Origin: Tractidigestivibacter sp050946515
GTDB lineage: Bacteria; Actinomycetota; Coriobacteriia; Coriobacteriales; Atopobiaceae
Direction: 5' to 3'
NCBI RefSeq assembly: GCF_050946515.1
Contig: NZ_JBMNUX010000007.1
Location: forward strand, 1 to 64,000
Length of the DNA stretch: 64,000 nucleotides
In this document: positions 17,653 through 26,201 of the stretch, in pieces
Layout: every line of letters starts with the position of its first letter
Numbering within the stretch: position 1 is the first letter of the stretch
Program-made: the position numbers and the translations under genes
Notes under the pieces: generated by a model
What the model was told of the DNA's origin: nothing
The model's input: only the letters and a program-made list of their open reading frames with translations
The model's database searches: none

Positions 17653-18310
17653 TTGAGCGCTCCTCCACGCAAGAAAGCGGAAGCACGTCGGCAAGTGCCT
17701 GCGAGATGCGCGAGAAGACTTCCTCGACGGTGCCCGAAGCGTCAACGACGCGCACGCGGCTGGGATCTTCGTCTGCAAGCTGCAGGTAGCTTTGGCGGAC
17801 GCGGTTTTGGAAGGCAAGCCCCTCTCCCTCGAGGCGGTCTGCCCCGCCCTTTGTGGCACGCGCAAACGCGAGCGAGGGCTCGAGGTCAAGCACGATGGTC
17901 CTGAGCGGAGATACGCCACAACTGCCAAGCGTGTTTGCCAGGCGGACGAGCTGCGCGTCAATCCCGCGGCCTCCTGCCTGGTAGGCAAGCGTCGAGTCAT
18001 AGAAGCGGTCGCACAGCACGATGGCGCCGCGCGCCAGAGCAGGGTCAATCACCTGGCGAACGAGCTGAGCCCGAGCGGCCTCGTACAAGAGCAGCTCGCA
18101 GTCATCGCTCATGTCGGAGTTTGCAGGGTCAAGGAGAAGGGCGCGGATCTTCTCGCCGATGGGCGTGCCGCCGGGCTCGCGCAAGCGCACGACCTTGCGA
18201 CCGGTGGACTCAAGCTGTGCGGCGAGAAGCGCCGCCTGCGTTGTCTTTCCGCAGCCGTCGATTCCCTCGAGCGTGACAAAGCAGCCGCGCGATGGCTCCG
18301 CCTGCCCCAT
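17645..18310 (-). CDS. tmk: Thymidylate kinase
   Basis: This is about 221 residues. It phosphorylates dTMP to dTDP for DNA synthesis. The P-loop LEGIDGCGKTTQ, the DR(Y/F) motif LCDRFYDSTLAYQ and LREPGGTPIGEKIR are all present. The ATG at 18310 is chosen because AGAGGA lies upstream. A GTG five codons earlier (18325) is possible. It is the first gene of the tmk-holB-ricT run, with topA on the same strand further upstream and ending at 18510. Confidence 0.95.
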   Translation of the reverse strand: MGQAEPSRGCFVTLEGIDGCGKTTQAALLAAQLESTGRKVVRLREPGGTPIGEKIRALLLDPANSDMSDDCELLLYEAARAQLVRQVIDPALARGAIVLCDRFYDSTLAYQAGGRGIDAQLVRLANTLGSCGVSPLRTIVLDLEPSLAFARATKGGADRLEGEGLAFQNRVRQSYLQLADEDPSRVRVVDASGTVEEVFSRISQALADVLPLSCVEERSNG

Positions 18311-18456
18311 AGCCTTCCTCTGCACCTCCCGCCATAGCGTTGTCAGATGAACTTTTTTACTCTAGCAGGTTGACATGTCAAGTTGATGCGCAGGTTTCGC
18401 AATGGCCAAATCGCAAGACCGCCGCGCGGCGCTTTGCAAGCGTGCAGGGCAAGCAA

Positions 18457-18498
18457 ATGCCCCCACGTCTCTGCTGCTGGCAAATAACGCGGGGGCAT
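18457..18498 (-). terminator. Hairpin terminator after topA
   Basis: Arms ATGCCCCC and GGGGGCAT (18457-18464 and 18491-18498) can be extended by G-C pairs. The loop is about 26 bases and the following run is TTTGCTTG, a weak U tract. It lies 12 bp after the topA stop and separates topA from tmk. Confidence 0.55.
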
Positions 18499-18509
18499 GT
18501 CAGATGACC

Positions 18510-21107
18510 TTACTTTTCCTTGCGGCTGCTCGCTGCCTTTCCTGCGGACTTGCGGGCGCCTGAAGACTTCGCAGCCGACTTGCCCGACGCCTTTCGGCTG
18601 CCGCTCGTCTTGCTCGCGGCCTTAGAGCTGCTTGCGCTCCTGCCGCGACCACGACCACGCACAGAGGATGCCTTCTTCTCCCTGCTCGGGCAGTCCATGT
18701 TCACGCAGATGCGCCACGGACCCCGCTGCGTCACGACCTCAACGATCGGAGCACCGCACTCGGGGCAGGTCTCGCCCGTCGCATGCAGCTCGCCTCGCTG
18801 AGGCAGCGGGTAGCTGGTGCCGCACTCCTCGTAGTTGGTGCAGCGGATGAAGCGCTTTCCGGTCTTCTCTGACTTGTGCGCCACGAGGTCGCCATGCTTG
18901 CCGGCAGCCTTGCAGGCGGCGCACTCCCCCACGATCACGTCCGGCTCGCGGTTTGTGGGGCATGCCGGGTTGATGCAGGTCTCGTAGGCACGGCTGCGGA
19001 ACGGATGCACCTTGATGCGCGGGGCTCCGCACTCGGGGCACACGCCTGCGTCGCCCTCCAAGGGCTCGATGCGCCCCTTGGGAAGCGGGTAGGTGACGTC
19101 GCAGTCGGGCCAGCCCATGCAGCCGACGAAGCTCCCGCGCGTCTTGGCCGAGGTCTTCACCACCAGGTCCTTGCCGCACTTAGGGCACACGCCAATCTTG
19201 GCGTCGGCGGTCACGGCGTCGGCAATCGCATTCGAGAGGTCTTCCTTGTGGTCAATCAGCCCGCCCATCATGCCCGCGAGAAGGGCACGCGAGTGCGTAA
19301 CGACGTTGGTCTGCGTGTCGGAGCCCTCGGCAACCTTGGACATGTCGTCCTCGAGCTCGGAGGTCATGTCGGGCGTGGTGATGCGCGGCGCGTACTGGGT
19401 GAGCGCATCGATGATGGCCATGCCAAGCTGGCTGGGCTCGGCGGGGTCGTTCTTCAGATACTTAACGTCGTACAGGCGCTGGATAATCGACGCGCGCGTG
19501 GACTTGGTGCCCAGGCCGCGCTTCTCCATCTCCTGGATCAGCTTGCCCTGGCTGTAGCGCGCTGGCGGCTCGGTCTGCTTGGCGTCAAGGCCAATCTTGT
19601 TCACGGCGCAGACGTCACCCTCGGCAAGCTCGGGAAGCTGGTCGTCCTTGCGCAGGCCAAAGGGATAGATGGCGCGAAAGCCGGGCTTGGCAAGCACGTT
19701 GCCCGTGGCCGTAAAGGGCTCTCCGTTGATATCGAGCGAGACCTTGGTGCCCTCGATGGTCGCAGGGCCCATGAGCGTGGCAAGGAAGCGGCGCGCAATC
19801 AGGTTGTAGAGCTTCCACTCGGCAGGCTGGAGCCTGTCAGGGCTTGCGGCCGCGGTGGGATAGATGGGCGGGTGGTCGGTGGTCTCCTGCTTGCCACGCG
19901 TCGCCGTAATCTTCTCCTGACCAAGAATCTGGCGGCAGACGCCGGCATATTGGGGTACCGAGGAGAGCGTGCGCACGCATCCACGCAGGTCAAGTGACTT
20001 GGGATAGACCGTGTTGTCAACGCGGGGATACGAAATCAGGCCGTCCATGTAGAGGGACTCGGCAAGGCGCATGGTGCGCGCTGGCGAGATCCCCTCGGAG
20101 GCGGCAGCGGCCTGAAGCGACGTCGTGTTGAACGGCGCGGGCGGACGCTGGGTGCGGCTCTTCTTCTCTACTGCCTTGACCGCTGCGGTCTTGGCGCCAT
20201 CCACGTGCGAGAACGCCGTCTCCGCCGCATCGTGATCGGTAAAGCGGGCCGTGGCGTGCGTAATCTTGAAGGGAGTGTCGTCGTGCTCGGCCTCGCCAGA
20301 GATGACCCAATAGTCCTCGGGCACGAAGGCCATCCGCTCGCGCTCTCGCTCGACCACCAGCGCGAGCGTCGGGGTCTGGACGCGACCTGCGGAACGGATG
20401 TTGCCAAGGCCGCTGAAGCGCGCCATCGTGAGGTAGCGCGTCAGCACGGCGCCCCAGATGAGGTCGATGTACTGGCGGCTTTCGCCTGCGTCGGCGAGGT
20501 CTTGGTCAAGCTCGACCAGGTTGTCAAACGCATGGTCGATCTCCGCCTTCGTGAAGGCCGAATAGCGGGCGCGCGAGACCGGAACGTCCGGGGCCACAGA
20601 GCGCACTTGCTTCAAGGCGTCGGAGCCGATGAGCTCGCCCTCGCGGTCGAAGTCCGTCGCGATAACGACGGCGTCGGCCTTTTTGGCAAGGTTCTTGAGC
20701 GAGCGGATGATTTCCTTCTCGGCGGGCTGCTTCTCGATGGGTGCCCACACAAGGTATGGCAGGCTGGGAATCTTCCAGCCCTTGATATCGATGCCATTTG
20801 CAAGATAGGGCTTGCGCTTGCTCGAGAAGGGCGGCTTCTGGAGGCTGTCCGGCACGTTTGCGGGCAGGTGCTCGCCGTCGGCGGTCAGACCGTACCAGCC
20901 CTCCTCCTTGCTGTAGTCAAGCTCGGGCGGAAAGTCGGGTTGCATGATATGACCGCGCAGGCCAATGGTCACCCAATCATCGCCGCCCTTGCGGAAGCGA
21001 TAGATGGGCGTGTTGTATACCTTGTCCGCCTTCGGCTTGCCCGACTCCGAGAGGAGCCTCGCAATCTGTTGGGCGGCGTCATTTTTCTCGGTGACAACCA
21101 GAATCAA
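18510..21107 (-). CDS. topA: DNA topoisomerase I (type IA), archaeal-like core with four zinc ribbons
   Basis: This is 865 residues. It relaxes negative supercoils by cutting one strand. Blocks run in order: MILVVTEKNDAAQQIARLLS (Toprim start), IATDFDREGELIGSDA (metal motif), SAGRVQTPTLALVVERERE, then the active-site block GLISYPRVDNTVYP. The tyrosine sits in SYPR, where bacterial TopA usually reads ITYMRTD. DFDREGELIG likewise resembles archaeal enzymes. Four C4 zinc ribbons follow (about residues 635-820), then an Ala/Ser/Lys-rich basic tail of about 45 residues, likely for DNA binding. The start is at the first ATG. Confidence 0.94.
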   Translation of the reverse strand: MILVVTEKNDAAQQIARLLSESGKPKADKVYNTPIYRFRKGGDDWVTIGLRGHIMQPDFPPELDYSKEEGWYGLTADGEHLPANVPDSLQKPPFSSKRKPYLANGIDIKGWKIPSLPYLVWAPIEKQPAEKEIIRSLKNLAKKADAVVIATDFDREGELIGSDALKQVRSVAPDVPVSRARYSAFTKAEIDHAFDNLVELDQDLADAGESRQYIDLIWGAVLTRYLTMARFSGLGNIRSAGRVQTPTLALVVERERERMAFVPEDYWVISGEAEHDDTPFKITHATARFTDHDAAETAFSHVDGAKTAAVKAVEKKSRTQRPPAPFNTTSLQAAAASEGISPARTMRLAESLYMDGLISYPRVDNTVYPKSLDLRGCVRTLSSVPQYAGVCRQILGQEKITATRGKQETTDHPPIYPTAAASPDRLQPAEWKLYNLIARRFLATLMGPATIEGTKVSLDINGEPFTATGNVLAKPGFRAIYPFGLRKDDQLPELAEGDVCAVNKIGLDAKQTEPPARYSQGKLIQEMEKRGLGTKSTRASIIQRLYDVKYLKNDPAEPSQLGMAIIDALTQYAPRITTPDMTSELEDDMSKVAEGSDTQTNVVTHSRALLAGMMGGLIDHKEDLSNAIADAVTADAKIGVCPKCGKDLVVKTSAKTRGSFVGCMGWPDCDVTYPLPKGRIEPLEGDAGVCPECGAPRIKVHPFRSRAYETCINPACPTNREPDVIVGECAACKAAGKHGDLVAHKSEKTGKRFIRCTNYEECGTSYPLPQRGELHATGETCPECGAPIVEVVTQRGPWRICVNMDCPSREKKASSVRGRGRGRSASSSKAASKTSGSRKASGKSAAKSSGARKSAGKAASSRKEK

Positions 21108-21125
21108 AGCAAAAAGCCTTCCTCG

Positions 21126-21914
21126 TTACTCCTTATTGAGTTCGGCGTTCTCATAGTCCTCGCGAGTCCACTTGAGCGCCTGCTTGCCGTCACGGGCAAT
21201 GATGATGTAGCGCGCAATGGCAAGCGCGATCTCATACAGGCCGATAAGGGCAGCAAACATGAGCGCCATAGTAACAGGAGAGGCGTCCGGCGTCACCATG
21301 GCAGAGAGAATCAGCAGACCGACATAGACGTAGCGCCACTGGGAGCGGAAGGTCTTGTACGGGACAATGTGCAGGATCGAGAGATAGAAAATAACAAGCG
21401 GCAGCTGGAAGGCAATCCCAAAGCCAATCTCGAGCAGCATAAAGATATTAAGGAAGTCCTCTGCGTTGTTGAGCTGGTTGGCGAACTCGAAGGTCTGGTC
21501 GAGCATCCAGCCGAAGGCTGCCTGCTGAATCACGAAGTAGCAGAAGATCATGCCGAGGAAGAACAGCACGACCATGGCCGCCACCGTCGGGACGACCCAC
21601 TTGCGCTCATTGGGCTTGAGAGCCGGAAGGATGAAGGCCATGGCCTCCCAAATGATCAGCGGGCTGCAGATGATAATCGCAAAGAAGAACGCCACCTTGA
21701 AGCGAATCGTGAAGCCGCCAAGCAGGGTGGTCACCACAAGCTCAGAGTTGCGCATGGCCTCGCGGATGGGGTCGAGCATGATATCGATGAGGGTTGGCGT
21801 TGCAAAGTAGACGATGACCGCAACCGTGAGGACGGCAACGATCACGATGGTGAGCCTTCTGCGCAGCTCACCAAGGTGGTCGGTGAGCGGCATGCGTGCT
21901 GGTCCGATAGGCAT
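21126..21914 (-). CDS. tatC: Sec-independent protein translocase TatC
   Basis: This is 262 residues, normal for TatC, the membrane receptor of the twin-arginine export pathway. The cytoplasmic N terminus LTDHLGELRRRL is the conserved TatC signature, followed by six hydrophobic segments and a short charged tail. The gene lies 21 bp after tatA and just before topA. A likely client is the Tat-signal binding protein encoded at 61779-62684. Confidence 0.96.
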   Translation of the reverse strand: MPIGPARMPLTDHLGELRRRLTIVIVAVLTVAVIVYFATPTLIDIMLDPIREAMRNSELVVTTLLGGFTIRFKVAFFFAIIICSPLIIWEAMAFILPALKPNERKWVVPTVAAMVVLFFLGMIFCYFVIQQAAFGWMLDQTFEFANQLNNAEDFLNIFMLLEIGFGIAFQLPLVIFYLSILHIVPYKTFRSQWRYVYVGLLILSAMVTPDASPVTMALMFAALIGLYEIALAIARYIIIARDGKQALKWTREDYENAELNKE

Positions 21915-21935
21915 ATGTTTGTTGGGAGGCGGGCT

Positions 21936-22679
21936 CTACGCCTGCGTGCTCCCGTCCTCCTCTCCAGTTTCGTCGGTTGCTTCAGTCGCGGCAGGAGCTG
22001 CGGCGGGCTCGGGCTTGGCGGACTCTGCGGCGGGCTCGGGCTTGGCGGACTCTGCGGCGGGCTCGGGCTTGGCGGACTCTGCGGCGGGCTCGGGCTTCTC
22101 CTCGGGCTTGTCCTCGACGTTCTTCTTGGGCCTCATGGCATAGAGGTCTGCCGCCGTGGCGGGCTTTGAAGGCTCAGGCTTGGCGGCCTCGGCCGTCTTG
22201 GGCGCCTCTGCCTTGGGAGCCTCCGACTCAGAGGCAGCGGCGGACACGTCAGCATCGGAGTCGGCAGCAGCGTCGGCGTCTTCAGCAACGGCTTCCCCGG
22301 GCTGGGCATCTTCGCTCTGACCGCTTGCCGCGGCTGCGGCCTCAGCTTCGGCACGCTCGCGCTCAAGGCGCTGCTTTCGCTCGGCAAAGGTCTCGGTCTT
22401 GCGAGACTTTGGCGTCGCGGAGCCATCGTCGATATCGGCGTCATCGTCAGACTCGGAAGCGCGGTCTCGGTTGGGCTTCTTGGGCGTGTCGCTCATCGCC
22501 TCGGTGGCGGGGTCGACGATCTCAGTCTGGACGACCTTCGTGAATCCCTCCTGTGCATTTCTGAACTGACGAAGGGCGCGACCGACAGTTCTGCCAATTC
22601 CAGGCAGCTTGTCGGGCCCGAAGATCAGGAACGCAAAGAGCAGGATGATTACCAGCTCTGTTTCTCCGATGCCAAACAC
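21936..22679 (-). CDS. tatA: Sec-independent protein translocase TatA/TatB with long acidic-repeat tail
   Basis: This is 247 residues, where most TatA proteins have 60-90. MFGIGETELVIILLFAFLIF is the single membrane helix, with the FGPDKLPGIGRTVG hinge and an amphipathic helix after it. From about residue 65 the protein is low-complexity, rich in Glu, Ala, Pro and Lys, with a nine-residue repeat AKPEPAAES near the end. The start is a GTG at 22679 with GGAGGAATCGCCT ahead. With tatC next to it, this is a minimal Tat system. TatA and TatB cannot be told apart from sequence alone. Confidence 0.92.
   Translation of the reverse strand: MFGIGETELVIILLFAFLIFGPDKLPGIGRTVGRALRQFRNAQEGFTKVVQTEIVDPATEAMSDTPKKPNRDRASESDDDADIDDGSATPKSRKTETFAERKQRLERERAEAEAAAAASGQSEDAQPGEAVAEDADAAADSDADVSAAASESEAPKAEAPKTAEAAKPEPSKPATAADLYAMRPKKNVEDKPEEKPEPAAESAKPEPAAESAKPEPAAESAKPEPAAAPAATEATDETGEEDGSTQA
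22012..22106 (-). repeat. 27-bp tandem repeat inside tatA
   Basis: About three and a half copies of a 27-bp unit (plus-strand core GCGGCGGGCTCGGGCTTGGC) encode the repeated AKPEPAAES peptide. The copies are nearly identical at the DNA level, which suggests recent slippage and possible length variation between strains. Confidence 0.8.
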
Positions 22680-22757
22680 AGGCGATTCCTCCAGTGTCCT
22701 AAATTCGATGCGACAAAAACCAAACGAAGCCGCGCGGGCTAGCCACGCGGGCTCGCA

Positions 22758-23078
22758 TTACTGCTGAGGGTCAATGACGTTCAGGTCGGCGCCGACGCCC
22801 AAAAGCGAAAGGACGCGTGCGACGTTTCGCTGTGGGCGCTCGACCGAGAAGGCGCAGCCGCCCTCGGCGGCGCGGTGCGCGGCGCCTACGAGCACGCCGA
22901 TTCCCGTTGAGTCGATGTAGGGGACCTGAGAAAGGTCAATCGCCAGGTTCTTCACTCCCCCGTCAAGCTCTTGCGTGATTGCTTCGCGCAGCGCAGAGGC
23001 GTTCGACACGTCCACTTCTCCAGAGACGCTTACGCGCCTGCCCTGCTGAGTGTCTGCCTTCGTAATATCAATGCTCAT
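22758..23078 (-). CDS. STAS-domain anti-sigma-factor antagonist
   Basis: This is a 106-residue single STAS domain. The block LAIDLSQVPYIDSTGIGVLV holds the serine that is phosphorylated by an anti-sigma kinase in SpoIIAA/RsbV-type proteins. GGGGGAACC precedes the ATG. No matching anti-sigma factor or sigma factor is in the window, so the partner is unknown. It lies 14 bp downstream of the TPR membrane protein on the same strand and may be cotranscribed with it. Confidence 0.88.
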   Translation of the reverse strand: MSIDITKADTQQGRRVSVSGEVDVSNASALREAITQELDGGVKNLAIDLSQVPYIDSTGIGVLVGAAHRAAEGGCAFSVERPQRNVARVLSLLGVGADLNVIDPQQ

Positions 23079-23092
23079 GGTTCCCCCAATGC

Positions 23093-24016
23093 TTAAAGAG
23101 ACGTTCCGGAGATGCTGCCGAGCGTTTCCGACAGACCCTGCGCTCCGCTGCTCGTCGTGCTGGTAGAGGTGGTCGTGCTGGTGTCGGTGCTCGTGGTTGT
23201 CGTGGTAGAGGACGAGGAGTTCAAAGAGTCCAGGCGCTCTTGTGCATAGGTCTTAGCGCCATACTCGTCGTCGGGATCGTTGTCGATGGCCTTCTGGTAA
23301 GACTCCTTCGCGGCGTCGGTGTCGCCCTGGCTTTCCTGCACCATGCCAAGGTTGGCCCAGCCGGGAGCGTAGTCAGGAGAGTTCGTGGTCAGCTCTTCGA
23401 GCTCGGTCAGCGCTTCGGTGGTATCGCCCTCGTAGAACTTGCAGAGCGCGATGTCCACCCTAACCGCATTGGAGTCCTTGAGCTCGAGATACTGGTTGTA
23501 GTAGTCAACGGCCTTCTCGAGAAGCTCATTTCCATGCGTGGTGTCTTCGTCGGTCGTCGTGCTATAGAGCACGGTGACGCCCCAGCGCATGTAGTTCTGT
23601 CCGAGGTTCAGAAGCGTTGCGAGGTTGTCTGGGTCTTGAGAGTACTTCTCCTCGAGCGAGCTCACGATGCTCTGGTACTCGTCGTCGGCGCTCGACGTGC
23701 TGGAGTCGTCGCTGGAGTCGCTGGAGTCGCTGGAGTCAGACGAGCTGTCCGAGGAGCTGCTGCTGTCCGAGCTCGAGGAGCTCTCGTCGGACTGGCTCTC
23801 CTCCTGCTGAGCGTTCGACTGGGAAATGGCAGTAGAGAGCGTGGGCAGCATCAGCGAGACCACCATGAGAAACGCGAAAACGATGGCGGCGATTTTGATG
23901 GGGGTGGAGACGGTCCCCTTCTTTGCCTTCTCCTTCTTGTCAGCTGCCTGGCTGGCGCGCGCCTTGTCAGCTGCCTTGTTCTTCTTTGCCGCCTTATTCG
24001 TAGGCTTCTTAGACAT
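23093..24016 (-). CDS. TPR-containing single-pass membrane protein
   Basis: This is 307 residues. A very Lys/Ala-rich N terminus of about 38 residues is followed by one membrane helix (IKIAAIVFAFLMVVSLMLP), an acidic Ser/Asp-rich linker (about 70-110), TPR-like repeats (LATLLNLGQNYMRWG, APGWANLGMVQESQGDTDAA) and a Ser/Thr-rich tail. The tail would lie outside the cell. The function is unknown. TPRs usually hold protein partners. The next gene downstream is the STAS protein. Confidence 0.8.
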   Translation of the reverse strand: MSKKPTNKAAKKNKAADKARASQAADKKEKAKKGTVSTPIKIAAIVFAFLMVVSLMLPTLSTAISQSNAQQEESQSDESSSSSDSSSSSDSSSDSSDSSDSSDDSSTSSADDEYQSIVSSLEEKYSQDPDNLATLLNLGQNYMRWGVTVLYSTTTDEDTTHGNELLEKAVDYYNQYLELKDSNAVRVDIALCKFYEGDTTEALTELEELTTNSPDYAPGWANLGMVQESQGDTDAAKESYQKAIDNDPDDEYGAKTYAQERLDSLNSSSSTTTTTSTDTSTTTSTSTTSSGAQGLSETLGSISGTSL

Positions 24017-24391
24017 CTGCCTCGTACCTTTCCACTTTCAGCAAGAGCGTTACTCGGTGCCTCTGGTCCCGCGACTCTTTAATGTATGACACATCGCCCA
24101 TGCGTAGCGAGACCGATGCGCGCGAGATATGATTCTACAAAACTCGCGTGCACAGAGGGCCCACGAGAAGAACGTTCTCGTTCAACTAATGCTAGACGTA
24201 GCAGATAGAAAGAAATAATACATTTCAAACCCGGCTTCCATATAAGTTTTATATGTAATGGCGAGAAGTCCGAACACTCTCGATGCTATCTGACGGTCTC
24301 CATCCTCCCCAGCGACGCTTCTGCAGAAAAAGCGGCGCCCGAGCAGAGCGCCCAGACGCCGCAGGATGCGTGCTTGTGGGGAAAGGTGGCG
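24017..24391. other. Intergenic region with terminator and AT palindrome
   Basis: This 375-bp gap lies between the TPR gene and the aspartate aminotransferase, both on the minus strand. It holds the aminotransferase terminator (24327-24362), an AT-rich stretch, and the palindrome CATATAA-gtt-TTATATG (24239-24255), which may be an operator or part of the TPR-gene promoter. The ORF crossing 24249-24539 is not convincing. Confidence 0.6.
24327..24362 (-). terminator. Rho-independent terminator after the aspartate aminotransferase
   Basis: On the minus strand GCGGCG (24357-24362) pairs with CGCCGC (24332-24337), with further pairs inside, and TTTTT follows directly. It lies about 30 bp after the stop codon. 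Confidence 0.8.
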
Positions 24392-25678
24392 CTACTTGCG
24401 CTCTTCCATCGCCAGACGGGCGGAGACCAGCTTGACAGCCACGACGAAGACGTCGAGCGCGCTGCCCAGATCGTCGAGCGTGGGATAGGTGGGGGCAATG
24501 CGGATGTTGCTGTCGTTGGGGTCCTTTCCATAGGGCCACGTTGCGCCGGCGGGAGTCAGCTTGACGCCCAGCTGCGCAGCCAAGGCGACCGTTGCCTTTG
24601 CGGAGCCCTGCGGACCATCAAACGAGACAAAGTATCCGCCGTTCGGGTTGGTCCAAGTGGCGCAGTCAAGGCCATCCAGCCCCTCGTGAAGCTTGGACTG
24701 CACGAGGTCAAAGCGCGGTCGGACGATCTCGGCATGCTTGGCCATGTGGGCTTTCACGCCATCGAGGTTGCGCAGGAACTTCACGTGCGCAAGCTGCGAG
24801 ATCTTCTCGGGAGAGACGCGCATGACCGAGAAGGCGGCGCGGATGTCTGACATGTCTGCGGGGCTCGCCGTCATGAACGCCATGCCTGAGCTGGGGAACG
24901 TCACCTTGGCCGTGGAGCCAAACTCGTAGACAAGGTCGTCCTTGCCGGTCTCCTTCAGCGCGTCAAAGATGTTGAGGAGCTCCTCGCCCTCTCCCCTGAA
25001 GGTGTGAACAACGTACGCGTTGTCCCAGAAGATGCGGAAGTCAGGCGCAGCGGGCTCAAGCGAAGCGAACTTGCGCACAACGGCATCGGAATAGACCGCG
25101 CCGGTGGGGTTGGCGTACTTGGGCACGCACCAAATGCCCTTGACCGAGGGGTCGCCCTCGACAAGGCGCTTGACCATGGCCATATCAGGGCCGTCCTCAT
25201 TCATGGGGATGGGCACGTTTTCGATGCCATAGTGCGCCGTCACCTTGAAGTGGCGGTCGTAGCCGGGAGAGGGGCACAGGAAGCGGATCTTTCCCTGCTG
25301 GCTCCACGGCTTGTTGCCGCCGATGCCGTGCGTGTAGGCATGGCAAATGACATCGTGCATCAGGTTAAGGCTCGAAGACCCAATGACTACCACGTTCTTG
25401 GGGTCGACGCCCAAGATCTCTGCAGCCAAGGCCCGCGCAGAGGGAAGACCGTCGGGCGCGCCGTAGTTGTCGACGGCAACGCCTTGGTCAGTGAGGTCAG
25501 AAGAGGAGTTCAGCAGGTCAAGCATCGGCTTTGAGAGCGCCGTCTGCTGAGGGCTGGGCTTGCCGCGAGCCATATCAAGCTTGAGTCCCTTGGCGCGAAG
25601 CTCGTCGGCTTGGGACTCAAGGGCGGCAATCGCCGCGGATAGTTCTGCGTCAGACATGCGCTCGTATGCGGTTGGCAT
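24392..25678 (-). CDS. Aspartate aminotransferase, subgroup 1c
   Basis: This is 428 residues. It is a PLP enzyme interconverting aspartate and 2-oxoglutarate with oxaloacetate and glutamate. LDMARGKPSPQQTALSKPML, VIGSSSLNLMHD, CVPKYANPTGAVYSD and the PLP-lysine block EFGSTAKVTFPSSGMAF mark the less common 1c group rather than AspC. The length fits that group. AGGAGGAGCT precedes the ATG. It is transcribed alone and ends at a terminator. Substrate preference is known only from the family. Confidence 0.87.
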   Translation of the reverse strand: MPTAYERMSDAELSAAIAALESQADELRAKGLKLDMARGKPSPQQTALSKPMLDLLNSSSDLTDQGVAVDNYGAPDGLPSARALAAEILGVDPKNVVVIGSSSLNLMHDVICHAYTHGIGGNKPWSQQGKIRFLCPSPGYDRHFKVTAHYGIENVPIPMNEDGPDMAMVKRLVEGDPSVKGIWCVPKYANPTGAVYSDAVVRKFASLEPAAPDFRIFWDNAYVVHTFRGEGEELLNIFDALKETGKDDLVYEFGSTAKVTFPSSGMAFMTASPADMSDIRAAFSVMRVSPEKISQLAHVKFLRNLDGVKAHMAKHAEIVRPRFDLVQSKLHEGLDGLDCATWTNPNGGYFVSFDGPQGSAKATVALAAQLGVKLTPAGATWPYGKDPNDSNIRIAPTYPTLDDLGSALDVFVVAVKLVSARLAMEERK

Positions 25679-25773
25679 AGCTCCTCCTATAGGCCACCAG
25701 TAACTGTGTGGGAAAGTATAGCGCGCGCAAGTTAGTGAATAACGAACCTGACATCAGCTGTTACCATAGCAAC

Positions 25774-26073
25774 ATGATGAAACGACATGACACACACCAA
25801 ACGCCCCGTTCGGTCACCCATGGCAGCGCTCGCTCCGAGGAGTACGGCGAGCTGCAGCGCTTGGTGAACGAGCTCTACGCGCACAACATGTCTGGGTCTA
25901 TCTCCAAGATTGACATCCTGACGCGCGCCGAGATGGACGACCTTTGCGACGACCTCATGGAGGTCGTCGAGCTGCTCCCCGCCGGAAGCTACAAGCGCGT
26001 ACGCCTTTGCGACCAGCTGAACTCCATCATCACGGCCCATGGCTGGGGATACGTGTACGGCACGGTGGAGTAG
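25774..26073 (+). CDS. Small conserved-looking protein of unknown function
   Basis: This is about 99 residues, taking the ATG at 25774. The frame is open from 25708, but that part covers the promoter side of the aminotransferase. The C-terminal 75 residues have regular amphipathic helices (GELQRLVNELYAHNM, MDDLCDDLMEVVELLP) and an ending AHGWGYVYGTVE, with GC-rich third positions, so it looks coding. No motif was recognised. The ribosome site is poor, so the true start may be further in. It ends before a bidirectional terminator shared with nhaA. Confidence 0.6.
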   Translation: MMKRHDTHQTPRSVTHGSARSEEYGELQRLVNELYAHNMSGSISKIDILTRAEMDDLCDDLMEVVELLPAGSYKRVRLCDQLNSIITAHGWGYVYGTVE

Positions 26074-26138
26074 GCCTCTCGCTCGCGACGCAAGGCGCAA
26101 GCACGCGCAAATAGCCAGCTCATACATATATGAAGAGT

Positions 26139-26171
26139 AGGCCCGCTTTCGCAGACAGCAAAAGCGGGCCT
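26139..26171. terminator. Bidirectional terminator between the small gene and nhaA
   Basis: AGGCCCGCTTT (26139-26149) and AAAGCGGGCCT (26161-26171) form an 11-bp perfect stem between two convergent genes. The A/T runs at the inner ends of the arms are in the stem. Confidence 0.75.
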
Positions 26172-26201
26172 CGTTATGCAAGCCGTAGCTGGCAGCCTCC
26201 T

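Noticed and set aside
24249..24539. 96-residue minus-strand ORF after the aspartate aminotransferase
   Set aside because: It overlaps the 3' end of that gene in another frame and crosses its terminator.
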